NCBI RefSeq assembly: GCF_002043095.1
Contig: NZ_MVOC01000048.1
Coordinates: 123,885-187,884 of the forward strand
Direction of reading: 5' to 3'
From: Mycobacterium sp. AT1
GTDB lineage: Bacteria > Actinomycetota > Actinomycetes > Mycobacteriales > Mycobacteriaceae
DNA: 64,000 nucleotides
In this document: positions 9,160 to 17,354 of the stretch, piece after piece
Position numbering within the stretch: the first letter of the stretch is position 1
Layout of the letters: each line of letters begins with the position of its first letter
The notes under the pieces: model-generated
What the model was told of the DNA's origin: nothing
What the model saw: the letters and a program-made list of their open reading frames with translations, nothing else
Database searches by the model: none
Position numbers and translations under genes: made by a program

Positions 9160-9200
9160 CGGAAATCAGCTGATCCACGTCATCAAGTGAAGTCTCGGCG
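9139..9200. repeat. Palindromic intergenic repeat C (62 bp)
   Basis: Left arm CGCCGAGACTGCAGAAGATG and right arm CATCAAGTGAAGTCTCGGCG (each followed by the matching ACG/CGT) pair at 19 of 23 positions. Left arm nearly equals that of repeat B. It overlaps the last codons of the DUF559 reading frame and ends 6 bp from the PPK2 stop codon. Confidence 0.75.
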
Positions 9201-9205
9201 CAAGG

Positions 9206-10078
9206 CTAGGCGCCCGCCAGCCGCTTCTTCTCCGCCTCGACGTCGAAATCGGCTGCAGGCCACGACAAGTCGAGCCCCTCGAGCGCCTCGATCAGCAATT
9301 CGGTGACGGCTAGCCGCGCGTACCACTTGCGATCGCACGGGATGACGTGCCACGGCGCGAGGTCGGTCGACGTGCGTTCCAGCATCGCCTGATACGCCTC
9401 TTGATACCGGGGCCACAGCAGCCGCTCGTCGACGTCGGCGGGGTTGTACTTCCAGAACTTGTCCGGCCTGTCGAGCCGCTCGGCCAACCGCTTCTTCTGC
9501 TCGTCGAGCGAGACGAACATCGCCACCTTGATGATGGTGGTGCCGTCGAGGGTCAGCCGCTTCTCGAAGTCGTTGATGGTGTCGTATCGGGTGCTCCACA
9601 CCTCGGGCGCGACGAGGTCGTGCACGCGAACGATCAGCACGTCCTCGTAGTGCGAGCGGTCGAACACGCCGACGTGTCCCGGCGTCGGCACCTTGCGCTC
9701 GATGCGCCAGAGGAAGTCGTGGGCGAGTTCCTCCTCAGTGGGCTTGCCGAAGTTGGCGTACTGGATGCCCTGCGGATTGCCTGCTCCGACAACGTGTTTG
9801 ACGATGCCGCCCTTGCCTGCGGTGTCCATGCCCTGCAGCACCAACAGCACCTTGCGGGTGTCGCCGGAGAGGCTGTTGGCGTACAGCATCTCCTGCAGCT
9901 CGGCGAACCTCTCGGAGCGCTCGAGCAGCAGGTCTGGCGCGTCGCTCTTGCTGCCCTTGAAGCCGGGCGTGGCGTTGGTGTCGATGGCGGCGACGGAGTC
10001 GCCGGGTTTGAACGCGAGGTGGACGTGTGGCTCGTGGGTCCACAGCTCGGGCAGATCGGGCGAGTCGGAGGCGGTCAC
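9206..10078 (-). CDS. ppk2: Polyphosphate kinase 2 family (polyphosphate:nucleotide phosphotransferase)
   Basis: About 290 aa, one-domain PPK2. Seen: Walker A GMDTAGKGG (about 83-91), Walker B region VFDRSHYEDVLIVRV, and the lid KRLAERLDRPDKFWKYNPAD. These enzymes move phosphate between polyphosphate and nucleotides; class I members phosphorylate ADP or GDP and the direction in vivo is not predictable here. The TetR gene is immediately upstream: with GTG at 10078 there is a 4-bp gap, with TTG at 10090 an 8-bp overlap, so the pair is an operon. The start choice is uncertain. The 3' end abuts repeat C. Confidence 0.9.
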   Translation of the reverse strand: MTASDSPDLPELWTHEPHVHLAFKPGDSVAAIDTNATPGFKGSKSDAPDLLLERSERFAELQEMLYANSLSGDTRKVLLVLQGMDTAGKGGIVKHVVGAGNPQGIQYANFGKPTEEELAHDFLWRIERKVPTPGHVGVFDRSHYEDVLIVRVHDLVAPEVWSTRYDTINDFEKRLTLDGTTIIKVAMFVSLDEQKKRLAERLDRPDKFWKYNPADVDERLLWPRYQEAYQAMLERTSTDLAPWHVIPCDRKWYARLAVTELLIEALEGLDLSWPAADFDVEAEKKRLAGA

Positions 10079-10082
10079 GCTC

Positions 10083-10799
10083 TCAGTCAAGCAGGCGGGA
10101 GGGCAGTATCGGGGAGGGATGCGGCGCCGAGTTGAACTTCTCCAGCGATCCGTTGGCTTCGACTATGCCCCGCAACGCGTTCCACGACAGCATCGTCAGG
10201 TAGTCGATCAGCTCGTCGGCCGTCATCCGCGGATGCGACATCCACGAGTGGGTGGCCAACTGCACCCCGCCGACGATCATGAACGCCCACGGCTGGGCGC
10301 CACGGGTGTCCATCCCGACCGAGGCCATCCGCCTGCGGAGCATCACGCCGAGCATGCGCGCGATGATCTGCTCGGACTCTGCGACGGCCTTGCTCTTGCT
10401 CGCCGAGCTGTTCGCCATCACGAACGGGTAGATCTCCGGCTCGGCGGCCACGGTGGCGACGTACACGCGGATGATCTCTCGCGTCAGGTCGTACCCGTCG
10501 AGGTTCGACGACAGCGCGGCAGCCATGTTGGGGATCAGGGTGGTCTGCGCGAAGCGCATCATGACCGCAGTCGTCAGGTCGTTCTTGTCGGCAAAGTAGC
10601 GGTACAGGACCGTCTTGGAGACGCCGATCTCGGCAGCGATCTCGTCCATGCTGACGTTGCTGCCGCGGAGACGAATGGCATCCAGCGTCCCGTCGACCAG
10701 TTCGTTGCGCCGGTCGACTTTGTGTTGGTGCCAGCGCCGCTTGCGCCCGTCGGTCTTCACCGGTCCGGCCGGACCGTCCCCTGCCACTTCCGCCGTCAT
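10083..10799 (-). CDS. TetR family transcriptional regulator (Rv0472c-like)
   Basis: 238 aa. A basic lead-in (DGRKRRWHQHK) precedes the TetR HTH (about 35-80) with VSMDEIAAEIGVSKTVLYRYFADKNDL. The C-terminal ligand domain has no recognisable effector signature. It is co-oriented with the PPK2 gene and divergent from the DUF445 gene, 78 bp away, so it may regulate one or both. ATG at 10799 is preceded by GGGAATGG. Confidence 0.88.
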   Translation of the reverse strand: MTAEVAGDGPAGPVKTDGRKRRWHQHKVDRRNELVDGTLDAIRLRGSNVSMDEIAAEIGVSKTVLYRYFADKNDLTTAVMMRFAQTTLIPNMAAALSSNLDGYDLTREIIRVYVATVAAEPEIYPFVMANSSASKSKAVAESEQIIARMLGVMLRRRMASVGMDTRGAQPWAFMIVGGVQLATHSWMSHPRMTADELIDYLTMLSWNALRGIVEANGSLEKFNSAPHPSPILPSRLLD

Positions 10800-10877
10800 T
10801 CCATTCCCTCGTCCGGAGTAGATGATACGGCCGAATTTCGTCGGTTGCCTCGACGGGACGGGGCTACCCCTGGCGAC

Positions 10878-12200
10878 ATGCAGGATGATGGTGGTGTGGT
10901 GACCACGTCCGGCCAGCGGCCGAGCTTCGCAGAATCGATTGCAGGCGTCGACTCCGCGGCTGACGCCGAGCGTCGGCGCGGACTGCGCAGGATGAAGGTC
11001 GTCGCCGTCGGCTTCCTGCTCGGCGCGACCGTCGTCTTCTTGGCGTCGACGTGGGCGCAATCTCAGGGCGCCCCGGGTTGGGTCGGTTACGTCCGAGCGG
11101 CCGCCGAGGCCGGCATGGTGGGTGCGTTGGCGGACTGGTTCGCGGTGACCGCGCTGTTCAAGCATCCGCTGGGCATTCCGATCCCGCACACGGCGATCAT
11201 CAAGCGCAAGAAGGACCAGCTCGGTGAGGGCCTCGGCGACTTCGTCCGGGAGAACTTCATGTCGCCCGAGGTGGTCGCCACCAAGCTGAGTGACGCGCAC
11301 GTCGCCGAGCGGACCGGTAAGTGGCTGGCCGATCCGAGGAACGCGGAGCGGGTGGCCGCGGAGGCGTCGACCGCGTTGCGGGTGCTCGTCGAGATGCTGC
11401 GCGACGACGACATCCAGCAGGTGCTGGACAAGATGATCGTCAAGCGCATCGGTCAACCTCAGTGGGGTCCGCCAGCGGGGCGGGTGCTGTCCAGCCTATT
11501 GGCGGAGCACCGCCAGGAGGCGCTGCTACAACTGCTCGCCGACCGGGCCTTCGAGTGGTCGCTCAACGCCGACGAGATCATCGAGCGCGTGATCGAGCGG
11601 GACTCGCCGACGTGGACGCCGCGGTGGGTCGACGGCCTGGTCGGTGACCGGATCCACCGGGAGCTGATGGACTTCACCGACAAGGTGCGCCGCAATCCCG
11701 ACCACGAGCTGCGCAAGTCGGCGACGAAGTTCCTCTTCGAGTTCGCCGACGACCTGCAGAACGACGAGGCGACCATCGCCCGCGCCGAGAAGGTCAAGGA
11801 CCAGATCATGGCCCGCGACGAAGTGGCGAAGGCTGCCGAGACGGCGTGGACCACAGCCAAACGCATCTTCCTCGAATCCGTCGACGACCCGACCTCGACG
11901 TTGCGCACCAGGATCGCCGACTCCGTGGTGCACATTGGTGAGTCGTTGCGCGACGACGCGCACCTGCGCGAGAAGGTCGACAACTGGATCGTGCGGGCCG
12001 CGCAGCACCTCGTCTCGCAGTATGGGACGGAGATCACAGCGATCATCACCGAGACCATCGAGCGTTGGGATGCGGACGAGGCCAGTCGGAGAATCGAGCT
12101 GCACGTCGGCCGTGACCTGCAGTTCATCCGAATCAACGGCACCGTGGTTGGTTCGCTCGCGGGGCTGATCATTTACTCAGTGGCGCAAATTCTGTTCTGA
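10878..12200 (+). CDS. DUF445 family membrane protein (Rv0473-like)
   Basis: 440 aa. One hydrophobic segment near the N-terminus (about 41-59) and one at the very C-terminus (about 418-440) enclose a long charged helical body with the DUF445 motif AGMVGALADWFAVTALFKHPLGIPIPHTAIIK. Amphipathic repeats suggest extended helices at the membrane. Function unknown in the family. ATG at 10878 is the first start in frame after the divergent TetR promoter region. Confidence 0.88.
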   Translation: MQDDGGVVTTSGQRPSFAESIAGVDSAADAERRRGLRRMKVVAVGFLLGATVVFLASTWAQSQGAPGWVGYVRAAAEAGMVGALADWFAVTALFKHPLGIPIPHTAIIKRKKDQLGEGLGDFVRENFMSPEVVATKLSDAHVAERTGKWLADPRNAERVAAEASTALRVLVEMLRDDDIQQVLDKMIVKRIGQPQWGPPAGRVLSSLLAEHRQEALLQLLADRAFEWSLNADEIIERVIERDSPTWTPRWVDGLVGDRIHRELMDFTDKVRRNPDHELRKSATKFLFEFADDLQNDEATIARAEKVKDQIMARDEVAKAAETAWTTAKRIFLESVDDPTSTLRTRIADSVVHIGESLRDDAHLREKVDNWIVRAAQHLVSQYGTEITAIITETIERWDADEASRRIELHVGRDLQFIRINGTVVGSLAGLIIYSVAQILF

Positions 12201-12211
12201 TCCGTCGGCAA

Positions 12212-12241
12212 GTGCTAACAAGTGCTTGCAATAGCTAGCAC
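12212..12241. promoter_or_regulatory. Three-half-site operator upstream of XRE gene and hbhA
   Basis: GTGCTAAC (12212-12219), then the inverted pair GTGCTTGC-AATA-GCTAGCAC (12222-12241). The 8-4-8 inverted repeat plus an extra direct half-site, 58 bp before the XRE start, looks like an autoregulatory operator. Binding protein inferred. Confidence 0.55.
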
Positions 12242-12298
12242 CCCGTCCTACCGTTGTGTTCGAAGCAATTCCTTGGGCCGACGCGAAGGGGGACGGGC

Positions 12299-12709
12299 AT
12301 GCCGCAGGACGAAAACCTTGCCGCTGTCGTGTCCACCGCAGCGCAGGACATCGGAGGCTTCATCCGTAGCCAGCGCGAATTGGCGCAGGTTTCGGTGCGG
12401 CAGTTGGCCGAGAAGGCCGGCGTCAGCAATCCCTACCTCAGCCAGATCGAGCGGGGACTGCGGAAGCCATCCGCTGAGGTTCTCAACCAGATCGCCAAGG
12501 CGCTCAGGGTCTCCGCGGACGTGCTCTACGTCAGAGCTGGACTTCTCGAACCCAGCGAGCCGAGCGAGGTCCGCGACGCCATCGTCATGGACACCGCGAT
12601 CACCGAGCGGCAGAAGCAGGTGCTGCTCGACATCTACACCTCTTTCCGGGAGCAGAACGAAGCCCTGGACGAGGCGCGTGACGTGGATGAGGAGCCAGCC
12701 ACTGACTGA
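12299..12709 (+). CDS. XRE family transcriptional regulator (Rv0474-like)
   Basis: 136 aa. The HTH (about 21-78) reads FIRSQRELAQVSVRQLAEKAG...NPYLSQIERGLRKPS. The C-terminal part is acidic. ATG at 12299 follows a strong GAAGGGGGA; an in-frame GTG at 12254 is rejected because it lacks an SD and homology starts at MPQDE. It lies 58 bp upstream of hbhA and downstream of a palindromic operator, so it probably controls its own operon including hbhA. A copper-linked role was proposed for Rv0474; nothing here tests that. Confidence 0.9.
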   Translation: MPQDENLAAVVSTAAQDIGGFIRSQRELAQVSVRQLAEKAGVSNPYLSQIERGLRKPSAEVLNQIAKALRVSADVLYVRAGLLEPSEPSEVRDAIVMDTAITERQKQVLLDIYTSFREQNEALDEARDVDEEPATD

Positions 12710-12767
12710 CCTCCGATCAACTGCTGACCAGCCACACCCAACCCGAATTTCGAAGGGAATGAACACC

Positions 12768-13376
12768 ATGGCCGAGAAGAACCAGCCCACCGTCGAAGAC
12801 CTGAAGGCCCCGCTGCTCGCCGCCGTCGGCGCCGCGGACCTCGCGCTCGCCACCGTCAACGAGATCGTGGCCAGCCTCCGTGAGCGTGCCGAAGAGGCCC
12901 GCACCGACGCGACCGCCCGTGTCGAAGGTCGCCGCGCGCAGCTGACCAAGCTGCAGGAAGAGCTCCCGACGCAGGTCGGCGAACTCCGCGAGAAGCTGAG
13001 CTCCGAGGAGCTTCGCAAGGCCGCCGAGAGCTATGCCGAGGCTGCCACCGCCCAGTACAACAAGCTCGTCGAGCGTGGCGAGGAGGCGCTGACCCGGCTG
13101 CGTAGCCAGCCCGCCATCGAAGACGCCGCCAACCGCGTCGAGAACGTCACCGACCAGGCCGTCGAACTCACGCAGGACGCGTTGGGCACCGTGGCGACGC
13201 AGACCCGCGCCGTCGGTGAGCGTGCCGCCAAGCTGGTCGGCGTCGAACTGCCGAAGCGCACTGAGCAGGCTGCCGCCCCGGTGAAGAAGGCCGCTGCCAA
13301 GGCCCCCGCCAAGAAGGCGCCCGCCAAGAAGGCTCCGGCCAAGAAGGCGCCCGCCAAGAAGGTGACCCAGAAGTAA
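12768..13376 (+). CDS. hbhA: Heparin-binding hemagglutinin
   Basis: 202 aa surface-associated adhesin. The N-terminal LLAAVGAADLALATVNEIVASLRERAEE segment and the long heptad-rich coiled coil (about 10-160) match HbhA; the C-terminal tail is lysine-rich, PAKKA repeats that bind heparan sulfate and in pathogens are methylated. Here the tail has four exact 5-residue repeats, ending KKVTQK. ATG at 12768 is chosen (MAEKNQP); an in-frame ATG at 12759 lies too close to the GAAGGG. Downstream of the XRE gene, likely one operon. In saprophytes it also has roles in cell aggregation and lipid inclusions. Confidence 0.95.
   Translation: MAEKNQPTVEDLKAPLLAAVGAADLALATVNEIVASLRERAEEARTDATARVEGRRAQLTKLQEELPTQVGELREKLSSEELRKAAESYAEAATAQYNKLVERGEEALTRLRSQPAIEDAANRVENVTDQAVELTQDALGTVATQTRAVGERAAKLVGVELPKRTEQAAAPVKKAAAKAPAKKAPAKKAPAKKAPAKKVTQK
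13302..13361 (+). repeat. 15-bp tandem repeat in hbhA tail (4 units)
   Basis: Four 15-nt units encoding A-P-A-K-K. Units differ only at third codon positions (GCC/GCG/GCT, CCC/CCG). Unit number sets the length of the heparin-binding tail and could vary between strains. Confidence 0.8.
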
Positions 13377-13427
13377 CGGTTCCGACCGCTTGCCAGGCGC
13401 AAGTCGACTGAGGGGACGTAACCCGCA

Positions 13428-13433
13428 TAGGCT
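13428..13433 (+). promoter_or_regulatory. -10 element, leaderless, of DUF2516 gene
   Basis: TAGGCT ends 6 nt before the GTG at 13440 and supports that start over the ATG at 13443. Confidence 0.45.
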
Positions 13434-13439
13434 TGAAGC

Positions 13440-13724
13440 GTGATGCTTCAGGACCTTGCGAGTTACGTCCTCTTCGCCATTCAGGTGGGCGTACTTCTGA
13501 TGGGGTTGTACGCGTTCGTCCACGCCGCGCTCCAGCGGACCGATGCCTTCCCCGCCGCCGAGAAGCTCAGCAAGCCCATCTGGTTGGCCATCCTCGGTGG
13601 CACCGCTCTCGTCGGACTCTTCTTGCCGCCTCCGGTCGGCTCGGCGATCGCCGCGTGCGCCGTCGGCGTCTACCTCGTCGACGTGCGACCGAAGGTGCTC
13701 GAAGTCCAGGGAAAGTCGCGATAG
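13440..13724 (+). CDS. DUF2516 small membrane protein (Rv0476-like)
   Basis: 94 aa with two to three hydrophobic segments (about 7-31, 46-63, 66-82). The second half, AACAVGVYLVDVRPKVLEV, is the DUF2516 signature as I recall it. GTG at 13440 followed directly by ATG; the -10 hexamer supports 13440. A 3-bp gap separates it from the next gene, so the two are co-transcribed. Function unknown. Confidence 0.78.
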   Translation: MMLQDLASYVLFAIQVGVLLMGLYAFVHAALQRTDAFPAAEKLSKPIWLAILGGTALVGLFLPPPVGSAIAACAVGVYLVDVRPKVLEVQGKSR

Positions 13725-13727
13725 CGA

Positions 13728-14144
13728 ATGCGCAGACTGCTCGCCGCAGCTACGGCTGCCGTGATCGTGGCGTGCACCTTGGCGACCGCCGGAACCGCCG
13801 CCGCCGATCCGGTCGCAACTCCACCTTTCGTCGACCATGCGCAGTGGGCGCACTGGGGTGACCTGTCCAGCCTTCGCGTCTATCCCACCCCGGCGGGACG
13901 CCAGGCCTCCGGTCAGCTGAACAACGCTGCGCAAGGCGGTGAGGCATGGGGTGAGGTCCTCGCCCTTGCGCCCGACGCCGACATCCCCGGCATGCGTGAC
14001 CAATTCATGTGCCATTGGAGCTTCGCGGAAATCGCCCAGCCCGGGAAGACGAGCTGGAACCTGGAGCCGTGGCGGCCCCTGGTCGACGACGCCACCATGG
14101 TCGAAACCCATTGCAATCCCGGTGGCACCGAGGAGCCGTTCTGA
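13728..14144 (+). CDS. Secreted DUF2599-type protein (Rv0477-like)
   Basis: 138 aa. A Sec signal peptide (MRRLLAAATAAVIVACTLAT, cleavage likely near AAA-DPVA at 26/27) precedes a small domain with two cysteines (MCHWSF, THCNPGG) able to form one disulfide, and a WSFAEIAQPGKTSWNLEPWRP core seen in secreted actinobacterial DUF2599 proteins. Its stop overlaps the deoC start (TGATG). Function unknown. Confidence 0.78.
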   Translation: MRRLLAAATAAVIVACTLATAGTAAADPVATPPFVDHAQWAHWGDLSSLRVYPTPAGRQASGQLNNAAQGGEAWGEVLALAPDADIPGMRDQFMCHWSFAEIAQPGKTSWNLEPWRPLVDDATMVETHCNPGGTEEPF

Positions 14145-14830
14145 TGATCTGGACCCGGGATTTGGTTGCAGGCATGGTCGACCACACGCTGCTGAAACCG
14201 GAGGCCACCGTCGACGACGTCGCCGCCCTCCTCGAGGAGGCGGCCGACCTCGGGGTGTACGCGGTGTGCGTCTCGCCGTCGATGGTCGCGGCGGCCACGC
14301 GAGCCCGGTCGGCGGGAACTCTGATCGCGACGGTCGTCGGATTCCCTTCCGGCAAGCACGTTTCGGAGATCAAGGCACACGAGGCCGCGCTCGCCGTCGC
14401 AGCGGGCGCCGCCGAGGTCGACATGGTCGTCGACGTCGGCGCGGCGATCCGTGGCAACCTGGACGCCGTTCGCTCCGACATCGAGGCGGTGCGCGCGGCC
14501 GTGCCCGATTCCGTGCTCAAGGTGATCGTGGAGTCGGCGGCCCTTCTGGAGCTCGCCGGTGAGCAGACCTTGGTCGACGTGTGTCTGGCGGCAGCCGAGG
14601 CGGACGTCGAATTCGTCAAGACCTCGACCGGATTTCATCCCGCAGGCGGAGCGTCGGTACGTGCCGTCGAGATCATGGTCGCGACCGTCGGCCCGACCGT
14701 CGAGGTGAAGGCCAGCGGCGGCATCCGCACCGCCGAGGCCGCCGTCGCGATGCTGAACGCCGGCGCGACCCGGCTGGGGTTGTCCGGGACGCGCGCGGTG
14801 CTCGACGGATTGGGTTCAGCGGCCTCTTAG
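14144..14830 (+). CDS. deoC: Deoxyribose-phosphate aldolase
   Basis: 228 aa class I aldolase that splits 2-deoxyribose-5-phosphate into glyceraldehyde-3-phosphate and acetaldehyde. Seen: MVDHTLLKPE near the N-terminus, D93 in AAEVDMVVDVG, the Schiff-base lysine K159 in EFVKTSTGF, and proton-relay K189 in VEVKASGGIR. ATG at 14144 overlaps the stop of the upstream secreted-protein gene. The stop overlaps the convergent DUF2993 gene by four bases. Counterpart of Rv0478. Confidence 0.97.
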   Translation: MIWTRDLVAGMVDHTLLKPEATVDDVAALLEEAADLGVYAVCVSPSMVAAATRARSAGTLIATVVGFPSGKHVSEIKAHEAALAVAAGAAEVDMVVDVGAAIRGNLDAVRSDIEAVRAAVPDSVLKVIVESAALLELAGEQTLVDVCLAAAEADVEFVKTSTGFHPAGGASVRAVEIMVATVGPTVEVKASGGIRTAEAAVAMLNAGATRLGLSGTRAVLDGLGSAAS

Positions 14831-15750
14831 AACCCGGTGATGCAGGGCTGCCCTTGGTTGCCGCCGGGGATCGAGGCGTTGCGGGCCGAGAGCTTCGTGA
14901 CGACACCGGTGTCGGTGACCTGGACGTCGTCGACCTTCAGCGCCAGCGGGGAGTTCTTCGTCAGCTGCGAGCTGACCGCGTCCAGCGCCGGCTGGACGGC
15001 CTCGCGCGGCAGCGTGAAGCCAAGGCCCGTCAACTTCTGAACCTGCAGCGACAACTCGTCGTCGACGATCTGAGGCTTGGTCACGATGCTGCCAAGCGGG
15101 CCCTGAATGTCGACCGTGCCGTCGGCGGCGTTGGTGGTGACGCCGTTGACGAGGCCGCCGAGCAGGGGGATGGCGTTCTGGATCGTCTCCTTCATGCCGT
15201 CGGTCGACCAGGTGGCCGTGACGTCGATCGCCTCGAGGGTGCCCTGCGAGCTGGGGTCGCTCGAGGGGCGGGCGCCGTCGATGTCGATCTGGACCTTCAT
15301 GCCCTTCATGTCGCGGATCTGATTGCCGGCGGACGTGATCGAGACGTGTTGGTAATCCTTCGTCAGGTGCTGCCAGAGAAACGGCGGGAAGGCCCCGAAG
15401 GACACGGTGACGTCATCTTGGAGGACGCACTTCAACGTGCCCTCCACGATCGTGGCGCCGCGCTGGCGCGCGTAGATTTCGCCGCCGACCAGGCCTGCCG
15501 CGGCGAGGGCGAGCACGATGACGAAGACCAGTGCGATCGACATGGGGTCGCGGACCAGGCGCCCGAACTTCGATCCCGACGGTTCGGACGGTTCGCTGGG
15601 GTCGGCGCCGGGTGGCGGTCCCTGTGGGGGTCCCTGAGGTGGCGGTCCGACGTACTGCGGCCCAGCCTGGTACGGCTGTGGCTGGTACGGCTGAGGCGGC
15701 TGCGGAGGCTGTTGGCCTTGGCGGGCCCAGGGATCGGAGGGGTCGGTCAC
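14827..15750 (-). CDS. DUF2993 family membrane-anchored protein (Rv0479c-like)
   Basis: 307 aa. Residues 1-60 are a Pro/Gln/Gly-rich cytoplasmic tail, then a single membrane helix (about 70-91) and an extracytoplasmic DUF2993 domain (about 95-307) of beta-rich repeats. DUF2993 proteins include the mycobacterial LmeA family of lipid-interacting periplasmic proteins; this is a different paralogue. Its start overlaps the stop of the nitrilase-family gene by ATGA, so they are translationally coupled. Confidence 0.85.
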   Translation of the reverse strand: MTDPSDPWARQGQQPPQPPQPYQPQPYQAGPQYVGPPPQGPPQGPPPGADPSEPSEPSGSKFGRLVRDPMSIALVFVIVLALAAAGLVGGEIYARQRGATIVEGTLKCVLQDDVTVSFGAFPPFLWQHLTKDYQHVSITSAGNQIRDMKGMKVQIDIDGARPSSDPSSQGTLEAIDVTATWSTDGMKETIQNAIPLLGGLVNGVTTNAADGTVDIQGPLGSIVTKPQIVDDELSLQVQKLTGLGFTLPREAVQPALDAVSSQLTKNSPLALKVDDVQVTDTGVVTKLSARNASIPGGNQGQPCITGF

Positions 15751-16562
15751 CCCAGCGATTGTGCCCTACTGGACGGAGCGAACTCGGTTCGGTTGCGCAG
15801 CACGGCGACGGTGTCGCGGGCCGTCTCGACGGAATCGAGGTCGACGTCCACCACCAGAAGGCGTGGATCGTCGCCCGCGGCGGCCAGCACGTCACCGGTC
15901 GGCGAGCAGACCAGGCTGCCGCCCACTCCGGTCGGACCGACGGCGGCGACCTCGTCGCCCGGGTAGGCCTGGCCGACGGCGGCCACGACGCTGGTGGCGT
16001 CGATCGCGCGGGCCCTGGCGAGCAGGGTCCACTGGTCCAGCTTCCCCGGGCCCGACCCCCACGACGCGTGCACGGTGAGGACCTGGGCGCCTCGCTGGGC
16101 GAGTTCGACGAACTGTTCGGGGAACCGAACGTCGTAGCACGTGGTGAGCCCGACGCCAACACCGTCGACTGTGATCACGACCGGATCGAAACCTGGTGCC
16201 ACGGAACGTGATTCGGTGAAACCGAACGCATCGTAGAGATGAATCTTGTGGTAGTGCGCGTCGACGCCGCGGCCCGTGGCCACCAGCGTGTTGGTGACCC
16301 GACCGTCGTCGCTGGGGCAGAACATGCCCGCCACGACGACGATGCCGTATCGCTCGGCGACGGCCCGAACTCCCGACGCCCACGGACCGTCGAGCGGTTC
16401 GGCGACGGGCTTCAAGGAGACCCCGAACCGGCACATCGTGGCTTCGGGGAAGAGCACCATGGCGGCGCCGGCGTCGGCGGCTCGTCGGCTGTAGTCCTCG
16501 ACCAGCTCGAGATTGGCCGACGGATCGGTGCCGCTCTTGATCTGCGCAAGGGCAATCCGCAT
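15747..16562 (-). CDS. Carbon-nitrogen hydrolase (nitrilase superfamily, Rv0480c-like)
   Basis: 271 aa. The Glu-Lys-Cys triad is present: E40 in LFPEATMC, K106 in HYHKIHLYDAFGF, C142 in TTCYDVRFPE. The family includes omega-amidases (Nit2) and deaminated-glutathione amidases (Nit1); the YDVRFPE context fits Nit-type amidases, but the substrate is not certain. ATG at 16562 is preferred to GTG at 16568. Coupled to the downstream DUF2993 gene. Confidence 0.88.
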   Translation of the reverse strand: MRIALAQIKSGTDPSANLELVEDYSRRAADAGAAMVLFPEATMCRFGVSLKPVAEPLDGPWASGVRAVAERYGIVVVAGMFCPSDDGRVTNTLVATGRGVDAHYHKIHLYDAFGFTESRSVAPGFDPVVITVDGVGVGLTTCYDVRFPEQFVELAQRGAQVLTVHASWGSGPGKLDQWTLLARARAIDATSVVAAVGQAYPGDEVAAVGPTGVGGSLVCSPTGDVLAAAGDDPRLLVVDVDLDSVETARDTVAVLRNRTEFAPSSRAQSLG

Positions 16563-16588
16563 GGCCACAGCCTAGTGCCGCGCCGGTC

Positions 16589-17353
16589 TTACCGGGGAGC
16601 GACCGCCGACCACGGAACGGTCAGCACACCGTCGCGCAGGCGGCGGCGTGGCGGCTCGACGGGATACCCGGCGGCGGCCAGCGACTCCACCATCGCCCGC
16701 CAGCGCACCCGGGGGCCGAACACCCCGTGTCCCGCGGCCGCGGCCCAGGCCCGGTCCGCTGCTGTCAGCAGGGCATGAATCGGTTGACCTGGCACGTTGT
16801 GGTGGATCAGCACCTTGGGCAGCCGCTCGGCCAGATCCGACGGCTCGTCGATCGCGAACGGATCGCATGCCAGCGTCAGGCTCACCGGGCCAGATGCGTC
16901 GAGAAGCACCCAGCAGCAACGTCTTCCGAGTTCGTCGCACGTTCCGTCGAGGATCATCCCGCCGGGCGCCAACCGCGTCTGCATCTGCGACCACGCGTCG
17001 GCCACGTCGTCGACGTGGTACTGGCGCAGCACGTTGAACGCCCGCACCAGAACCGGTTGCAGCCCAGCCAGTTCGAAGCCGCCCAGCCCGAAGTCGACAC
17101 CCTGCTGCGAGGGCACGACGCGATCGGGATGAATCTCCAGGCCGACCACCCGCAGGTCGGGCCGAACCGTCCGCAGTCGCGCCGCCAACTCCAACGTCGT
17201 CACGGGAAGTGCGCCGTACCCCAAATCCACGACGATGGGCTCGGCGGTCGACAGCAGAGCCGCCCGCACCCGAGGCGCGTGAACGAGCCAACGGTCGCTG
17301 CGGCGCAACCGGTTGTACCCGGTCGTCCCCCTGGTTGGCTGCCCGATGGGCAC
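16589..17353 (-). CDS. Class I SAM-dependent methyltransferase-like protein
   Basis: 254 aa. Motif I appears as VVDLGYGALPVTTLELA (about 41-57), followed by VVGLEIHPDRV as the acidic motif II and LAPGGMILDGTCDELGRR as the post-II region. No substrate hint. GTG start at 17353 with a 1-bp gap to the upstream DUF2505 gene: an operon with it. Not a gene I recall from M. tuberculosis between Rv0480c and Rv0481c, so it may be specific to part of the genus. Confidence 0.75.
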   Translation of the reverse strand: MPIGQPTRGTTGYNRLRRSDRWLVHAPRVRAALLSTAEPIVVDLGYGALPVTTLELAARLRTVRPDLRVVGLEIHPDRVVPSQQGVDFGLGGFELAGLQPVLVRAFNVLRQYHVDDVADAWSQMQTRLAPGGMILDGTCDELGRRCCWVLLDASGPVSLTLACDPFAIDEPSDLAERLPKVLIHHNVPGQPIHALLTAADRAWAAAAGHGVFGPRVRWRAMVESLAAAGYPVEPPRRRLRDGVLTVPWSAVAPR

Positions 17354-17354
17354 G

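Noticed and set aside
9693..12200. Single 835-codon plus-strand frame joining the PPK2/TetR region and DUF445
   Set aside because: Only the part from 10878 codes for DUF445; the rest is antisense to PPK2 and TetR.
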